This document shows, in pieces, positions 46,649 to 59,361 of a stretch of 64,000 nt of DNA. The DNA lies in assembly GCA_004194705.1 (NCBI GenBank), contig SADC01000184.1:62001-126000 (forward strand). Direction: 5' to 3'. How positions within the stretch are numbered: the first letter of the stretch is position 1; each line of letters starts with the position of its first letter. The translations under genes and the position numbers were made by a program. The notes beneath the pieces are model-generated. The model did not search any database and was not told the origin of the DNA. It saw nothing but the letters and a program-made list of their open reading frames with translations. Origin of the DNA: Ditylenchus dipsaci (Eukaryota; Nematoda; Chromadorea; Rhabditida; Anguinidae).

Positions 46649-49600
46649 ATGCATAGCGGAGGAGTCAGCACTAAATTTGGACTGGTTGGCGCTTTTGTTG
46701 GCAAATACCCAGCTTCTTGCATCACATTGTCACTCTTTCTTCTAGCTGTTTCATCATCTGGACTATACTTTAGGTAGTTTATGTGTGGGTTTAAAATAGT
46801 GCCCTGTTCGAAATTCCAAGTGATCGCTAGATGAGCCGCTGCTCTAGGAAGGCTTGTCTGACTTTAAAACTTAAACTTTAAAAAAATTTGTAGCAAAAAT
46901 CTTCTTATTCGTATAAGGTAAAATATCAACTGACCACGAATCTAAGGGTCGATTGGCCACATTTGAAATTTCGGCTTTTATACTTAGGCTATTTAATAAC
47001 ATTTTTTAACTTAGGCTTTGCACAGGGCAGGCCAATTCATGTTAGGAGGGCTCAACATGTGACCCAACTTGAAAAAAATCAAAATTTTTTAAAGGCGCTA
47101 GTTTAGAAAGCGTGGTCAGTCGACCCTCAAATTTGTAGTCAGTCGATTATCGTGCTATGAAAATCACCAAAGCACATTTTTGGATTTTTCAATAAGAATT
47201 GCAGTGAGCCTGCATAGCCCTAAAATCGTCTAATATGCCAGCCTATATAAAACAATAATCCTCTCTAGGGAGGTTGGAATAAATACCGATAATTTTAAGT
47301 ATGAAATAATTTTACTTTGCCAGGATCAGCTTCAAGGTTGGACTGAACGATGGGTTTGTTACTCCAGATGCACCTTCCAGGAGAGAAATAGCAACACAAA
47401 AGTCATTTTTTGGAGGAGAAGTAAACAAATGACAGTCAAACTCCTGATTTCTGACATTGTTTATTGCAGGGTGAGTCTTGGTACCTAGCCCTGTTTGCTC
47501 TAACCAAACGACCTAATGGAAACATGCTCAACTCTGCTGAATTCAACGAGCTCAATGATTTCTACACGACTGTCACTGAGAAAATCAATTTAACACTGGA
47601 GTACAGGGAAGGTGCGAGCGTAACCAATGTTACCTACAAGTATATGGACATCTGCCAACCACTCTGCAACATTAATGAACAAATGCAAAAACTCATGGTG
47701 ATAAATTCTTTCAGCTCACCATATTGGTCAGTCTATTCCAAGGATTACGATTTTACCGACCTTTTTTTCAAACTTTGATAGTTTTTCTGTAAAGACGCGC
47801 GCCTTTTACAGGGTGCTTTGGTTCAAAAAACACGGAGATTGGGGTAGGTAGCTCTTTGCACCATCGATTTTACCACTCAATTTCAAGACTGGCTAAAGAC
47901 AACTAGCGAAAATATTTAAAAGGAGGTAAAAGTGTCAGGCCCTAGGCGGCAACGAACTTGAAAAAAAATCGAGTTATTTCTAAAACTATCCAAAAAAGTT
48001 TAAAAAAATAGCGTGCCACCACGTGGGATCGAACCTGCACACCATTTTGGGCCAAAATCACACCGAGGCCACTTTTTCAAAGCTAAATGGCTTTTCCCTC
48101 TTCTTCAAGAGGTGCCTTCAAAACTGTTTTTTCAGGAAAATTCTTGGTTGGCCACCCTAAAATATCCAGTAAGCCAAGTGTTCTCCTACGACCTCAATAT
48201 TGCCAAGCACATCTTTAACAGGACCTATAGCAACAAGACTGGAGAATTAATTGGATCCAAGTTCATGGCCTACTACTTCACCGTCTTTGTCAGCAGCGAC
48301 CTTAGGAAAAAACAAGTTGAACTGTTCGAGAAGGAGGTTGGCAGGTATAACACTAAATAAAATATCGTCCCAAATACTTAAACTTATCAAACATTTACCA
48401 GACTAGTGCTCGAGCACAACCGAAATCCCAACGCCCTAGTCGAGCTTCTCAACCACGGCTCTAACAGTGTGTCCAATGAGATGGCCAGAGGGTTTCAAGA
48501 CTGGCTTTTTACCTGATGATCGGTAGGATTTATTTGATGGTTTGATTTGATGAGATTTTTTATGTTTCTAGGTCACGGAGCAGCCCTTTTAGTATTTTGG
48601 CTTTAAATGTGTTCTCCGGCTGGCTACATGGTCAATACCCACTGCTTAGACTGTTTTGGGAATATTGTCGGTGATGTTGACAGTGGGAGCACTAGTTAGC
48701 GGTGTAGGCATAGTGTCTTGGCTGGGACATTCCATAAATCTGCTCTTTTTCACTTCTCCGCTGTTTACTCTGGTGCTCATCATAAGTAGTGTTTTTTGGA
48801 TAAAAACTTATGGAAGTAAAATACATCAAAAGTATTTTTGTTACTAGGTGGACTGGCGCCTTACAGGCGCCTAATAACAAAACATTTTTGTATTTACCGC
48901 CGAAAATGGATTTGACAAAATATACTCTATTAAAACATTGGGCATATAACAGCAATATTAACACACAAAAATTATTTTAGGAAGCGGATCATTAGGAAAA
49001 ACGCTGGGCGCAAAACTTTGTAACAACTTTATTATGTAAAGATAACGGCAACAACGCCCCCGCACAACAAAAATAACGATAGCGCCCCTGCACAGCGAAG
49101 ATAACAATAAGGACAACACGCCCCCGCTACGTGCTTGACTCATCCGTGGTTGCGCACTTTTAAAAAACACTTTCAAAAGGTATTTGCCCATAAGTATCAA
49201 AAACCCCCTAAAATACCCTGCACGACGAACCTAAAAATTAAGTGACGTCTCAGGGGTGTCGGCCAAATGAGCCGTGCGATAACTCAAAATGTAGCTCAGA
49301 ATTAGCGCTACAACGTAACGTTGAGCTTTTCCCGACTTCGGTACAAAAATCCCCGAAAAAAACCCTTACTATTCAAAAAAATGCCCAAAGGGTCAAAAAC
49401 CCGTGCACGACGAACCTTAAAATTAAGTGACGTCTCAGGGGTGTCGGCCAAATGAGCCGTGCGATAGCTTAAAATGTGGCCAAGGATTCGGGCTACAACG
49501 TAACGTTGAGCTTTTCCCGAGTTCTTATCAGAAAACGCGAAAAAAATACAAAAAACCAAAAACGTGACAGACAGAATGACAAACATTGTCCAAATACTAT

Positions 49601-52600
49601 ATAGAGATTTTGGATGACATTTTAAAAGGGTCTCATGTGGGACAGTTCCATGAAAAGACGTTGTTTCAATAAGTGAAGTCTTAGTCTGAATTTCGGTATA
49701 GTTGAACCTTGCTATAGTGCGCAAACTTGGGACTGGCCCTAGTGCGCACTAAAGCGGGGGCACATGTCCTAGTGTGTTTTTCTTTCTTCCAGGTTTCTAG
49801 GTACTTTAGCCAGGTTCAAGTGTAGCTACAATCATGGGCGTAGCCAGGGGGGGGGGGGGGCTGAGGGGGTTGTAGCCCCACACCCCTCCCTGTCAGGTTG
49901 ATCGTAAAAAATTGTTAAGTTAAAAAACTATAAAACTCAAAACGGTGTAGGGAAAATGACCTCTCGGGGAACTTTAGCCTCTTTCCCTTGTCAGATTTTT
50001 TCGGCTACGCCTCTGGCTACAATCAAACCCCATGAGATTCTGAAAACATAACTAATAAACAGATTCACATTAATATTCCTGCCACTTTAGATGCCTACGA
50101 CAGCTTTCACATCGCTGATGTTTGGAGCAGGCTACAGACCCAGTCAAGAAGAAAACAGTATACTCCTAGTGAAAGGCTTGCAACTACCTTTGAACAGGTT
50201 TTTTTTTCTCAAACCTCTCAAATTTGTATATCCTGAAAAAATTTTAGATCGCACCTTCATATTTGACAATAAATGTCAGCCTTTTGTGGCCTTCTTCAGT
50301 GCTCACTTGTTTTTGTTGCAAAACTACAGTGTTTTCTCTTTAACTGTGTCCTTTGCTCTCTTGTTTAACTTCATATACCAGGTTTGGTTTATGTTTAATA
50401 CGAATTTTAAAATCCTACTACCGGCTCTATTCTACAATGGGGATTTTTTGCCTCGGTCCCTCTGTTGACTTTTCGCAAATTTTGAGGTTTTATACTCAGG
50501 CAAGAGTAGGCTAGCATATGTAAGGACCAACTTAAACATACCTTAGACTCATATCTAAGTCCGTTCTAACCAGTGATGGGTCCGCCCCATCTCGGGGCGT
50601 AGGGCAGTTGAAAAACCACAGGGGACCACGGCATTTTTGAATTCAAATGTGAGCTTTATACACGCATTGCCTAGGCCACAGCTTCGCATACTACTGGATG
50701 CACGCCAGGCTGCAGCCGGTTTTTTTTTAGAAAAAACCAGAAGCAGAAAAACGGTATTTTGCTAAAAAAAACAGAAGCAGAAAAACAGAAGTAAAAAGGC
50801 AATGCCCGCAACAAATCATCTTTATTTTGCAGCATGACTAAAACACATTTTCATCATTCAAAATTCAGTAAAGGCGAATTATTATGGACAAACAGCAGCA
50901 TACTGAGATTAATAGGGGTTAGACTTTTTCGAAGGTCAGTAAGTACAAGTTTCGCTTTCAAAAAAGGTATATCAACGGCCGGGTACACATTATGACCGGG
51001 TACACTTACGACCGGGCACAACGACCGGGCACACTTTTGAAACAGTTTTTGCAAATCATGTATAAACATCTTCTAAATTATTCCTATACTCTAGAAACGA
51101 TAGAAAAATTGTTTCTTACTTAGGAGATGGAATAACTTAGGAGATGTTTATACATGATTTGCGAAAAGTGTTTCAAAAGTGTACCCGGTCGTTGTACCCG
51201 GTCATAATGTGTACCCGATCGTAGGGCAGTCTTCGAAAAAAGCCTTTCACTTTCCATAGATCCTCCTGGTGCGCTGGAAAAGCTGGAAAGTTTTCTATAA
51301 TTTTTCGCTTCTGTTTTTCTGTCTTTTTCTCGAAAAAAAACAGAAGCAGAAAACAGAAAAACAGAAGCGGAAAAACGGCATTAGGTGAATTCATCTGCAA
51401 ACGAATTCATCTGCAGACAAATTCATCTGCACCGAATTCATCTGCACTATGGAATTCTCTTTAAACCTTTTTCAAAAAGTTCCTTAACCTAAACAGTCAT
51501 CTTGCATCTGGTTTCTTTTAAAGAAACGGATGCTTTTCGCAAAAGAATGGCAGAAGAAATATTAGCTGGGAAATTGTCATTTACGTAATGTACTCTTTGC
51601 TTCACGATTACATCTTACATACATTTCTTTTGTTGGTTATTATTGTACATAGCAGGCTTCTAATAAAAAAAATTCGGTAGGTAGACGGCGCCCGGACATT
51701 GTCCATTTTAAATGGACAATGTCGCCCGGAGAAAAGTTTTGTTGACCCACTTTTCGATTACTCATCGAGCTGATTTTTTTCAGGATCAGTTATTCTCGGC
51801 TACTTTTACTAATTATGAAAAAATCAGCTTGGTTTGTAATCGAAAAGTGGGTTAACAAAACTTCCCTCCGCGCGACATTGTCCATTAAAAATGGACAATG
51901 TCCGGGTGCCACGCAGACTAGGTTTATGAATTAAGTTTATAAAGATTATCGTATTTCCTCTAATAAACCCACCCCCTCAACTTTGCTGGTCTGTAATCTC
52001 GGGGCACAGTGAATATTTTGCAAATCTGTTTAGTGCGTTTTCTTAGTTCCCACGAGCTCTACCGATTCCGTTTTTTTAATTTTGGTCGACCTCACAAAAA
52101 TCTTAAAATGACTCTAATAAAAACACCGGTGGGCCCATTAGAGGAAATAAGGTAGGTTGAAAAAAAAGCCGAGCCGAGGTGGGGACGAACTTTTGGAGTA
52201 CACAGTATTTTTTCTGTGGCCCCTCCATTTTTATGAAAATTTCAGAGTTAACCCGTATGGCGACAGAATGCCAAAATGCAGATGAATTCGTCTGCAGATG
52301 AATTCGGTGCAGATGAATTCACCGTTTCCCGGATAAACAGAACCCTGCTGCAGCCCTGATGCACACCCATTTTTATTCACTTTTATTCACAAGTTCTGTG
52401 TCTAAATAATCTTCAGGCTCTTAGCTATCCAAAAAGTTCATTAGCAAAGGCTAAAATTTAAAAATTGAAGTAAATAAATAGTGTGCACCCAGTGATATTC
52501 GAACCTGTGACCTAGGCGATGCATATATAAAGCGCCTTCAATACTTTACTGGTCTTCTCATCCCACCTTTTTGGCCTATGGGCCCGATATCTCAACGTAT

Positions 52601-55600
52601 TTGATTTGAAGTCACATACTGGCTATCCAATGTGACCAAACTCTAATTTGCGAGTGAAAAACAAGTTCGCGAGATTCCCTTGTTAGTACATAATGTCGGA
52701 AAAACAATTTTCCCTTGGTTTCTACTTTTAATGAGAAATCTCATTCTCATCTATTTTTATTTACATTCGCAAACACTGCTTCTAACCACCACCATTTTGC
52801 AGACATTTATCTCCTCAGCAGCTTTAGCCCTTTTGTGCAGTGACTCTGAACTAGCCTACGAAGCCCACTTTGCCAAATCCATTGAGTTGAAGAAGCCAAG
52901 TATCGGATGCCTACCAACAACCACCAACGGCAACTCCAAGAATGGCTCTTCTGCTAGCAAAATAAAGACTAATTCTCTCAGCTCAATCCCTGCAAAACGA
53001 CAAAGATTCCGACAGGCCTGTGCCCACAAATTATTTCGTACGATTTAGCTTTTTTAGTATGAAATTTTTAATTTTGTTGTATTCAGATCCATACACAAAA
53101 TTTTTGACTTCAATCTGGACAAAAGTTATTGCTTTGGCTCTCCTGATCCTGATCGGTTGGTTTGGTGTCAAAAACGGGCTGGCAGGTTTGGAGAACAGAA
53201 TGGACTATAGGAAAATGTTGCCGAATGGATCTCCGGCTAGTCGAGCCTTTAATTTGATGGACACAGTAGGCTTTCAGACATCGAATTTCCGGTCTACACA
53301 ATCGACTTGCCTTTAAAAATGTTTTTTTTAATCCAATAGTCACTATCAAATTCTAAATTTCCCTCGAGACAACTTTTGAAGAATCCAAATTTATCGACAT
53401 AAAATGATTTGGAATGCTCAGAATCCCACTTCGGAGTGGCCAGAAGCTCGTGGAAGTTGGTTTTTAGGGGTTTATTAAAAGGGGGAGGGGGTAAACTTTT
53501 TGAGAAAAAGCAAATGGACGGATCAGAATTCGAATCAGATGGGCTTAATCTCTCAGAATTTTACCCTGAAATACTCAAAACCACCATAAACCTGGAATTC
53601 TGAGCGATTAAGACAATCGAACTGGAATTGTGATCCGCCCAATCGCTTTTTCGCAAAGAGTTCACCTCTTCAGTAAACCCCCAAAATACTAACTTTCAGG
53701 AGCTTCTGGCCACTCAGAGGTGGGATTCTGAACATTCCAAGCCATTTTATGTCGACAAATTCGAATTCTCTCAAAGTTTTTTTAAATTTGGTTGGTCTCG
53801 TACAGAAAATTAGTTTTGGTACAGAAAAAAGTGAATTTGTCACAAAAAAGTATTGCCCTCTGGAAAAGCCACGATTTCTGTTATTTTTAAAGAAAAAATG
53901 AATTGACAGAATCAACACATCTCACAGTTAGCCGTTCTCGTCGTTATTAATGTTGATCAGTGATTTGCTATAAATATGTCTACAGCGGTTTTCAATCTAG
54001 AGTTGTTTTATAACAGCTGATATTGATTTTTTTTCCAGATTTGGATGGACATTCTTCAAATAGTTTACTTTGTAAAGCATCCACCTAATTTTGAAAATGC
54101 AACTGAATTTGGACAGTTTAAGGTTGGAAAAAAATAATCGCGTTTGTCAAATTCCTGAGAAAATTTACAGAACTTTATTTTTGATGCTAGTGCCATTCCT
54201 ACAGCTATGCATCCAAGAGCTCACATGTCATGGCTGTTCGACTACTACAGAGACCAATTGGACCAGAACTTTTTTGAAATCGAAGCGAGCAAACAAAGTA
54301 TTGAATTCTAGTATTTTTTGGCAGAACCAAGTTTAATTTCAGATAGTGCCATTAACATGTCTAATTTCAAAGAGTTTATCACTACATTCCCATACCAAGC
54401 CTGGCAAAACGGTGTTAAATTTTCATTTGAGCAAGAAAAGTGAGTTTCTGGCTAGATGGAACCTGACCGCCTCTCCCCCGCCTACCACTACTACCCCAGT
54501 CAAATCTGCTTGGTGGACAAAGGCATTTTTCGAAAATTATTTATGCCAATAATTTTTTGTAAAAAATAATTAAAATATGTTTGTGAGACTTTTGAAAATT
54601 TTTTCAAAAAAATTGCCTTCGTTCCCTATTCTGATTTGACTGGTGGAGGGAAGAGGGGCTCAGGTTCAAGTGCTCTGAGATTTTTTGAACGATTTATATC
54701 ATAGTTAAACATATATATTCAGAAAAACGCCAACAATCCAGTCTATGGTTGTGCTTATAGCTTATAACGAGACCAAAGGCTTGAATGGAAAGTATAGTTT
54801 GATGGCTGAGTGCAGAAAAGTGGCCGCCAAATACCCTAACTTCGACATTGTCGCTTTTGATACTGACTCACAAACAGTGGATGTGATTGAGGCTGTGCCC
54901 AAAACAACTCTCATGTTGGTTAACACATTTGTACTGCTAATAAAAATAAAAAGTCAAAAAATGTTTAGACTAGTTGTTTGCCTCATAATTTCGACTGGTG
55001 TGATCACCCAAATTTTACTTTGGAACGTTTTTGCTACAGTGCTGACAACAGCCACAGTCAGCTCCATAATTGCAGGTAAAGAGTGTGGGTTGAATTTCGA
55101 TTTTACACTACACGAGCGAAAACCAGAGCCATAAAAATTTTATTACAAAAAATACCATAAAAAGGTCAGAATAATTTTATTACAACTTCTAATCAGCTAT
55201 TTTTCATAGAGATTCCCACTGTAGTAAATTAATCATCACTCCTTTCTATCAGCTCCTTGGCGGATGCGAACCTCAGTGCATTTCCTCTGTCACTAAACTC
55301 AATTCCACTGAACCATTTACGCACAATTTGGTTATGCATTATTTTTCCCCACATTATTGTACAATTTTTATTTGTAAAAATCTTGGAAGTTAGTCAGCCT
55401 TGCACGTCTCCCCACAAATTTTGAGTTTCAAAGCTGGGTCAAAAGTTCATTTGAAACGGGGGTTACAATTTTAAAAAAAAGATTCGTCCTTTTTTGGGAT
55501 CCCAAATATTATTATTTTTAAAATTTTTAGTCAATTTGTTTTCACTCAAAATAGCAGTAAGCACTGGATGAAATGACTCTTTTTCTCAAAAATGGTCAAA

Positions 55601-56189
55601 TTGCCCTTTTTTAGCTAATTGTTACTTTTTTCAAATTTTCATTCAAAACCCGGATTTAAAGTTAGTGTTTGTCGAACTTGAAGGTGTCCATGTAAATAAC
55701 TTGGATCGCTCAGAATCTCACCCTGTCAGTAAAGGGGCGGGGTCAGTAAAGTCGAGTTTTAAAATATAAAGAACAGTTCAGGTCTTTACGGATTGGGCAG
55801 ACTTTTCGGACTAGAGCTTGACCTGCTGTCAGTGCCTGCAACAACAGCTGTTGCAGCTCAAGTCATTCACTTAGGAAGTCAATACATGGGTGAATTCATT
55901 AGTTGCTGGGCAAAAGAAGAAAGGCTTCGGAGGGCTCTTGAGTTTACTAGTTCTCCACTTTGGAAGGTATGTATATTTAACAAGTTCTTTTGAAAATTAA
56001 CGAATACAATTTTAGACGGCAATTATATGGCTAATTATTGCTATTCCTCAACTTTTAAGCTCAGTCGAATTTTTCTCAGTACAAGCCCGCATTTTAATGC
56101 TAGGCATTGGGTTAGTGGCCTGTCATGTGCTTGTAATAGTGCCTATTCTTGTGCATTCTGTGCCAAACAGTTTCGTTTCAAAAGATTGA
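46649..56189 (+). CDS. ptr: Patched-related (PTR/PTCHD-type) sterol-sensing-domain membrane protein
   Basis: RND-type protein of about 12 membrane spans, a family much expanded in nematodes. Exons: 46649-46773, 47324-47420, 47470-47697, 48136-48344, about 48406-48535, 48572-48785, 50091-50197, 50248-50381, 52803-53037, 53087-53320, 54039-54122, 54205-54297, 54343-54439, 54723-55075, 55782-55966, 56016-56189. Landmarks: N-terminal anchor FGLVGAFVGKYPASC; extracellular MDICQPLCNIN; sterol-sensing region GILSVMLTVGALVSG; FSAHLFLLQNYSVFSLTVSF; second half ILIGWFGVKNGLAGLE; final bundle FGLELDLLSVPATTA and ARILMLGIGLVACH. The usual GVDD motif is reduced to INAYDSF. Frame breaks at T-runs 48654-48657, 50282-50285 and 53272-53274 are each cured by one T; others near 48,495 and 53,316 remain. 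Likely sterol or hydrophobic cargo transport (family knowledge). Confidence 0.88.
47990..48100 (-). repeat. tRNA-derived SINE copy in a PTR intron
   Basis: Minus strand: aggttcgatcccacgtggt-type B-box and the gcacgctatttttt tail, same family as 1,325 and 46,215. Confidence 0.5.
49217..49520. repeat. Direct repeat of ~125 bp
   Basis: 49,217-49,345 and 49,401-49,520 both read gcacgacgaacctaaaaatt (variant) ... gacgtctcaggggtgtcggc ... caacgtaacgttgagctttt. Upstream, 49,040-49,135 has shorter aacgcccc..gcacaac repeats. Lies in the PTR intron before 50,091. Confidence 0.8.
49825..50015. repeat. Inverted-repeat element (gcgtagcc ends)
   Basis: Starts catgggcgtagccagggg and ends cggctacgcctctgg, with a G-run then ttgtagcccc. 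Relative of 2,506-2,628. Confidence 0.55.
50975..51235. repeat. Palindrome with accgggtacac units
   Basis: Arms share cattatgaccgggtacac and gcaaatcatgtataaacatc with their inverses around 51,095. Flanked on both sides by gaagcagaaaaac-type simple repeats (50,740-50,800 and 51,340-51,375). Confidence 0.75.
51682..51920. mobile_element. Small fold-back whose ends are themselves hairpins
   Basis: Each end contains the palindrome gacattgtccatt followed by aatggacaatgtc. Further in, the arms share cacttttcgatta and cagctgatttttt-type blocks in inverse. The organisation matches the hairpin-tipped OTU transposon at 35,050, with different sequence. Confidence 0.7.
51949..52152. mobile_element. pogo-type MITE
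   Basis: Left end atcgtatttcctctaataaa, right end cattagaggaaataaggt. Internal ttcccacgagctctaccgat is shared with copies at 4,641 and 43,299. Confidence 0.7.
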
Positions 56190-56388
56190 TTCGATAATAG
56201 CTTAAATTTGTGATGATTTTGTTTAGAATAATTTCATGCCTTGTGTGCTATTCTTGATATTTCCTGTGATCTCTTTTTTTATTTTTGTTGCAATACTTTG
56301 CTTATTCATTTGACAATTTTACGGCCATTTTTGATATTATTAACGTTGGTCTTATACGCTCAATAATTTATTTATTGATTTTCTTTTG

Positions 56389-56394
56389 AATAAA
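56389..56394 (+). terminator. Possible polyadenylation signal of the PTR gene
   Basis: AATAAA 200 bases after the PTR stop codon. Confidence 0.4.
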
Positions 56395-56474
56395 TTTTTA
56401 ATTGCCCGTATTAAACAGAAAAAGCGATCTCACTTTTAATCTTAAAGGACCATACTTGTAGATGATAATGAGAA

Positions 56475-56607
56475 TTAGGGTTGGGTGATGGGTAATTACT
56501 AATTACCCGGGTAATTACCCGCAGAAATACTTCTCCGGCCGTACTTCTCCGTAATTACCCGAGTAATTACCCCAAAAAGTATTTCTCCGGAGAGCTACCC
56601 AACCCTA
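56475..56607. repeat. Short palindromic element (attagggttgggt ends)
   Basis: Begins attagggttgggt and ends acccaaccctaat, enclosing repeated gggtaattac and cttctccgg blocks. Confidence 0.75.
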
Positions 56608-56687
56608 ATGAGAATTTAAGAAATTCAAATGCGCACGGAACACTTTTTTTTTTATTCTGAAATCATTTTTTTTTTGATCATTCATTA

Positions 56688-56860
56688 TATACCGTATTTT
56701 CTCTATTAAGGAATTCCTCTCTAATAACGAATCCCCCCCCCTCGATTTTTTGACTAGGATTTCAGAGTTAGGGCCATTTTTGATTTACAATTTCAACATT
56801 TTTGAAGAGTTTAAAAAATAATGAACCCGGGTGCGTTAATAGAGAAAATACGGTATTAAC
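56688..56860. mobile_element. pogo-type MITE
   Basis: Ends taccgtattttctctattaa and the inverse, next to TA. 56,870-57,660 then holds another tRNA-related repeat (minus strand, tggcctaggtagttcaatgg near 57,195) and no gene. Confidence 0.7.
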
Positions 56861-57669
56861 ATAAATGTTCAAAAATAACAGTGCAGACACGATAAACGAA
56901 CCTGAGATTGACAATCACCACACTACGCTGCTATGACAGCATATGAAATGTACCTCTCTCCAAAGTGTATTAAAATCGGGGGATATGAGTTAGGGGTGTT
57001 GCACTTAGTATTATAACTTTTTTTTTGTAGAAATACCGAGGGCTATTTGCTGTTTAGCGGCAAAAGACCAGCACACTCCACATTGCAAGGAATCGGAGTT
57101 TTCTGCATATGCACCATCCTGTTCTACGGCTAGAAAACTCATACTCTTTGAAGGGGGTGCACTTCAAGTTTTACGCGCTGCTATGCCATTGAACTACCTA
57201 GGCCACTTGTTAAAAAAATTTTTGATATACCAACAGTAAATAATTCAAAATTTATTTTTAGAGTAAAAAATTGTCACGCACGCATTTGAATTTGCCAAAT
57301 TCTCATTGTCCTTAACAAGTAATTTGGCGCGCATCATCCTGACACAGGCTTATGACCACTGAATTAGAGCTGGTGTAGATTCAGAGTTTATTAATGCTAC
57401 TCATTTTAAGATGGTGAAAAACCGGCCTAACCCTAAAGTCAGAAAAAAAATTAAAATGGAAGCGTGTTATACGACGCTAGCATTGGAAATACGTTATCTG
57501 CTTATTTTAGCAGCAAACCTTTACTAACATTTTTTGTTCTTGGTTATTCTTTTTTGCACGTGTTAGTTCTTGTCAAGAATGAGTCACGCACAAACTTTAG
57601 TCTTTAAGCAATAAATACATAAGAATTTTTTGAAAATAATTATTTTTCTTTATTTTTCAATACAGAAAA

Positions 57670-59100
57670 ATGTTTCTGCTTGTAATTTTTCTTGTCGCAT
57701 CTTTGCAGGTAATAGTATTGGCTGAAGAAAAGGGAGAAAGTTTTCATGAGTTAAAATACTTATTATTGGCTGAAGACGAGGAATGGACTGCTTTTAATGG
57801 ATCCTACTACAAAGTAATGGTTCTATAAGACAAAATGGCCTTATCCCAGGGATCCATAATTTTTTTTTGAAAATAAGTAGATATTTAAAAAAAAACTAAG
57901 ATTTTCAGTGCAAAAAAATCAGTAGCTCTCGAGTAATTTTAGAATGAATAAAAAAAACCAAGATCGGGGTGCCGAAATAAGTAGAATTCTTATAAATAAG
58001 TAGATATGGGATCTCTGCCTTATCCCCAAATAGATTTTTAAGATTTTTAAAGGTTTTTTACTTGAGCGAAGGCTACACCAGCGTCCATTTTGTTTTTTTA
58101 TCGGGTAATTCCACAGTTAGAATTTGAATTTCTGAATTTAGAGTGGATATTTATATAAACAACACTCTTTGCTAATTTTATTAGTACAATCGAGTCTCGA
58201 TTTAACGTACCCCCAATTTAACGTACCCCTAGGGCCGGTCCCTCCAATAATAAACTCCGTCAAATTTACCCCGATATAACGTACCCCTCGATTTAACGTA
58301 CCCCTAGGGCCGGTCCCCAGGGGGTACGTTAAATCGAGACTCGACTGTAACTAAGTAGTACAGTCGCTTCTCGATACAACAGACCCCCTGGAGACTGGTC
58401 TCAGTGGTCCGTAATATCGAGAGTCCCTTACCAAAAAAAAAGCTCTAGGTGTCGGTTATATCGAGAGTTTTCATCGAAAAGCGGTAAAAAGCATCGACCA
58501 AAAGTAAAAGTAATCGGTACTGCGAGCGTCTGAGCTTAAAAAAAATATGCGCCGTATTTCAGGTGGTTGCCAATTTTACTTACGAGCTAAATGCCGAACT
58601 GGCCCAGGAAATATGCCGAAATCTTAACTCTAGTTTGGTTTCTATACACAGTGCTGAGGAAAATCAGTTCATAAGTGGTAGAACTCACTTTTTTATATTT
58701 TTACCAAAAAAAACTCTCAAAACCCTTACAGAATTTGTGAGCAAATACAATACAACCTATAGCCTGCTGAACAACTTTGTTTGGATCGGAATGCAAAGGC
58801 TGTCTGGTGTTTTAGCGTGGATGGATGGCTCGCCAATGGATTTTACTAATTGGGAAGTGAATGAGCCAGACAATTATCTAGGACAACAAAACTGCGTTTT
58901 CATGTGCAGGTCTGCAGATGGTTGCATTAGTCAGAAAAATATTGGTATTAACATTTATTTTTTTGGTTGAAACACTGATTTTTTTTTAATTTTTAGCCAA
59001 TCCATGGGAAGACTGGTATTGCAGGAACATTTCACAGACAATTAATATGGCTGTCTGCAAGAAATCTTCGAACCAAATAAACGTTGATGGTGATTTATAA
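57670..59100 (+). CDS. Secreted C-type lectin-domain protein
   Basis: Four exons, all phases matching: 57670-57813, 58563-58674, 58732-58944, 58997-59100; about 190 residues. Exon 1 gives a signal peptide (MFLLVIFLVASLQVIVLA). The domain shows the standard C-type lectin order: a first Cys in EICRNLNSSLVSIHS, AEENQFI, the WIGM core, WMDGSPMDFTNWEVNEPDNY, then NCVFM and WEDWYC, and a final AVCKK. The sugar/Ca position is EPD instead of the mannose-type EPN, and the WND motif is weak (WED), so carbohydrate binding is uncertain. No frame break. The 750 nt first intron holds a Tigger-like MITE (58,187-58,350). Confidence 0.9.
58187..58350. mobile_element. Tigger-like MITE in the lectin intron
   Basis: Left end caatcgagtctcgatttaac, right end the inverse cgagactcgactgt. 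Internal acgtacccctagggccggtc occurs twice. A separate half element starts at 58,362 (cagtcgcttctcgata). Confidence 0.8.
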
Positions 59101-59361
59101 ATTGCAGAGTAAAGTTGATTTAAAATTTAATGAATTTATCTCTCTTTCTCAGTCAATTTCCGGAAAAAAGTTCAGAAAGCGCCAAAACAGTTGAATTCAA
59201 GCTTTGGCTCAATTTTTCTACTTTTTTCACTTCGGTGTTCAATTTTTTAAAGCATTTTGAAATTTTTGAAATTTTTTAAAAATAATTTTTTTTAATTTGA
59301 GTTCCACTATTTTGGCATTTCTGAATATTCCTTAACATAACAATATTGACTTATTTTGTGT

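Larger units (their letters stand above)
51384..52318. mobile_element. Fold-back bounded by inverted aattcatctgca arrays
   Basis: The left boundary repeats aattcatctgca four times; the right boundary has the inverse tgcagatgaattc three times. Inside lie the hairpin element 51,682-51,920 and a pogo-type MITE 51,949-52,152, so this is a nest of at least three insertions in the large PTR intron. Confidence 0.65.
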
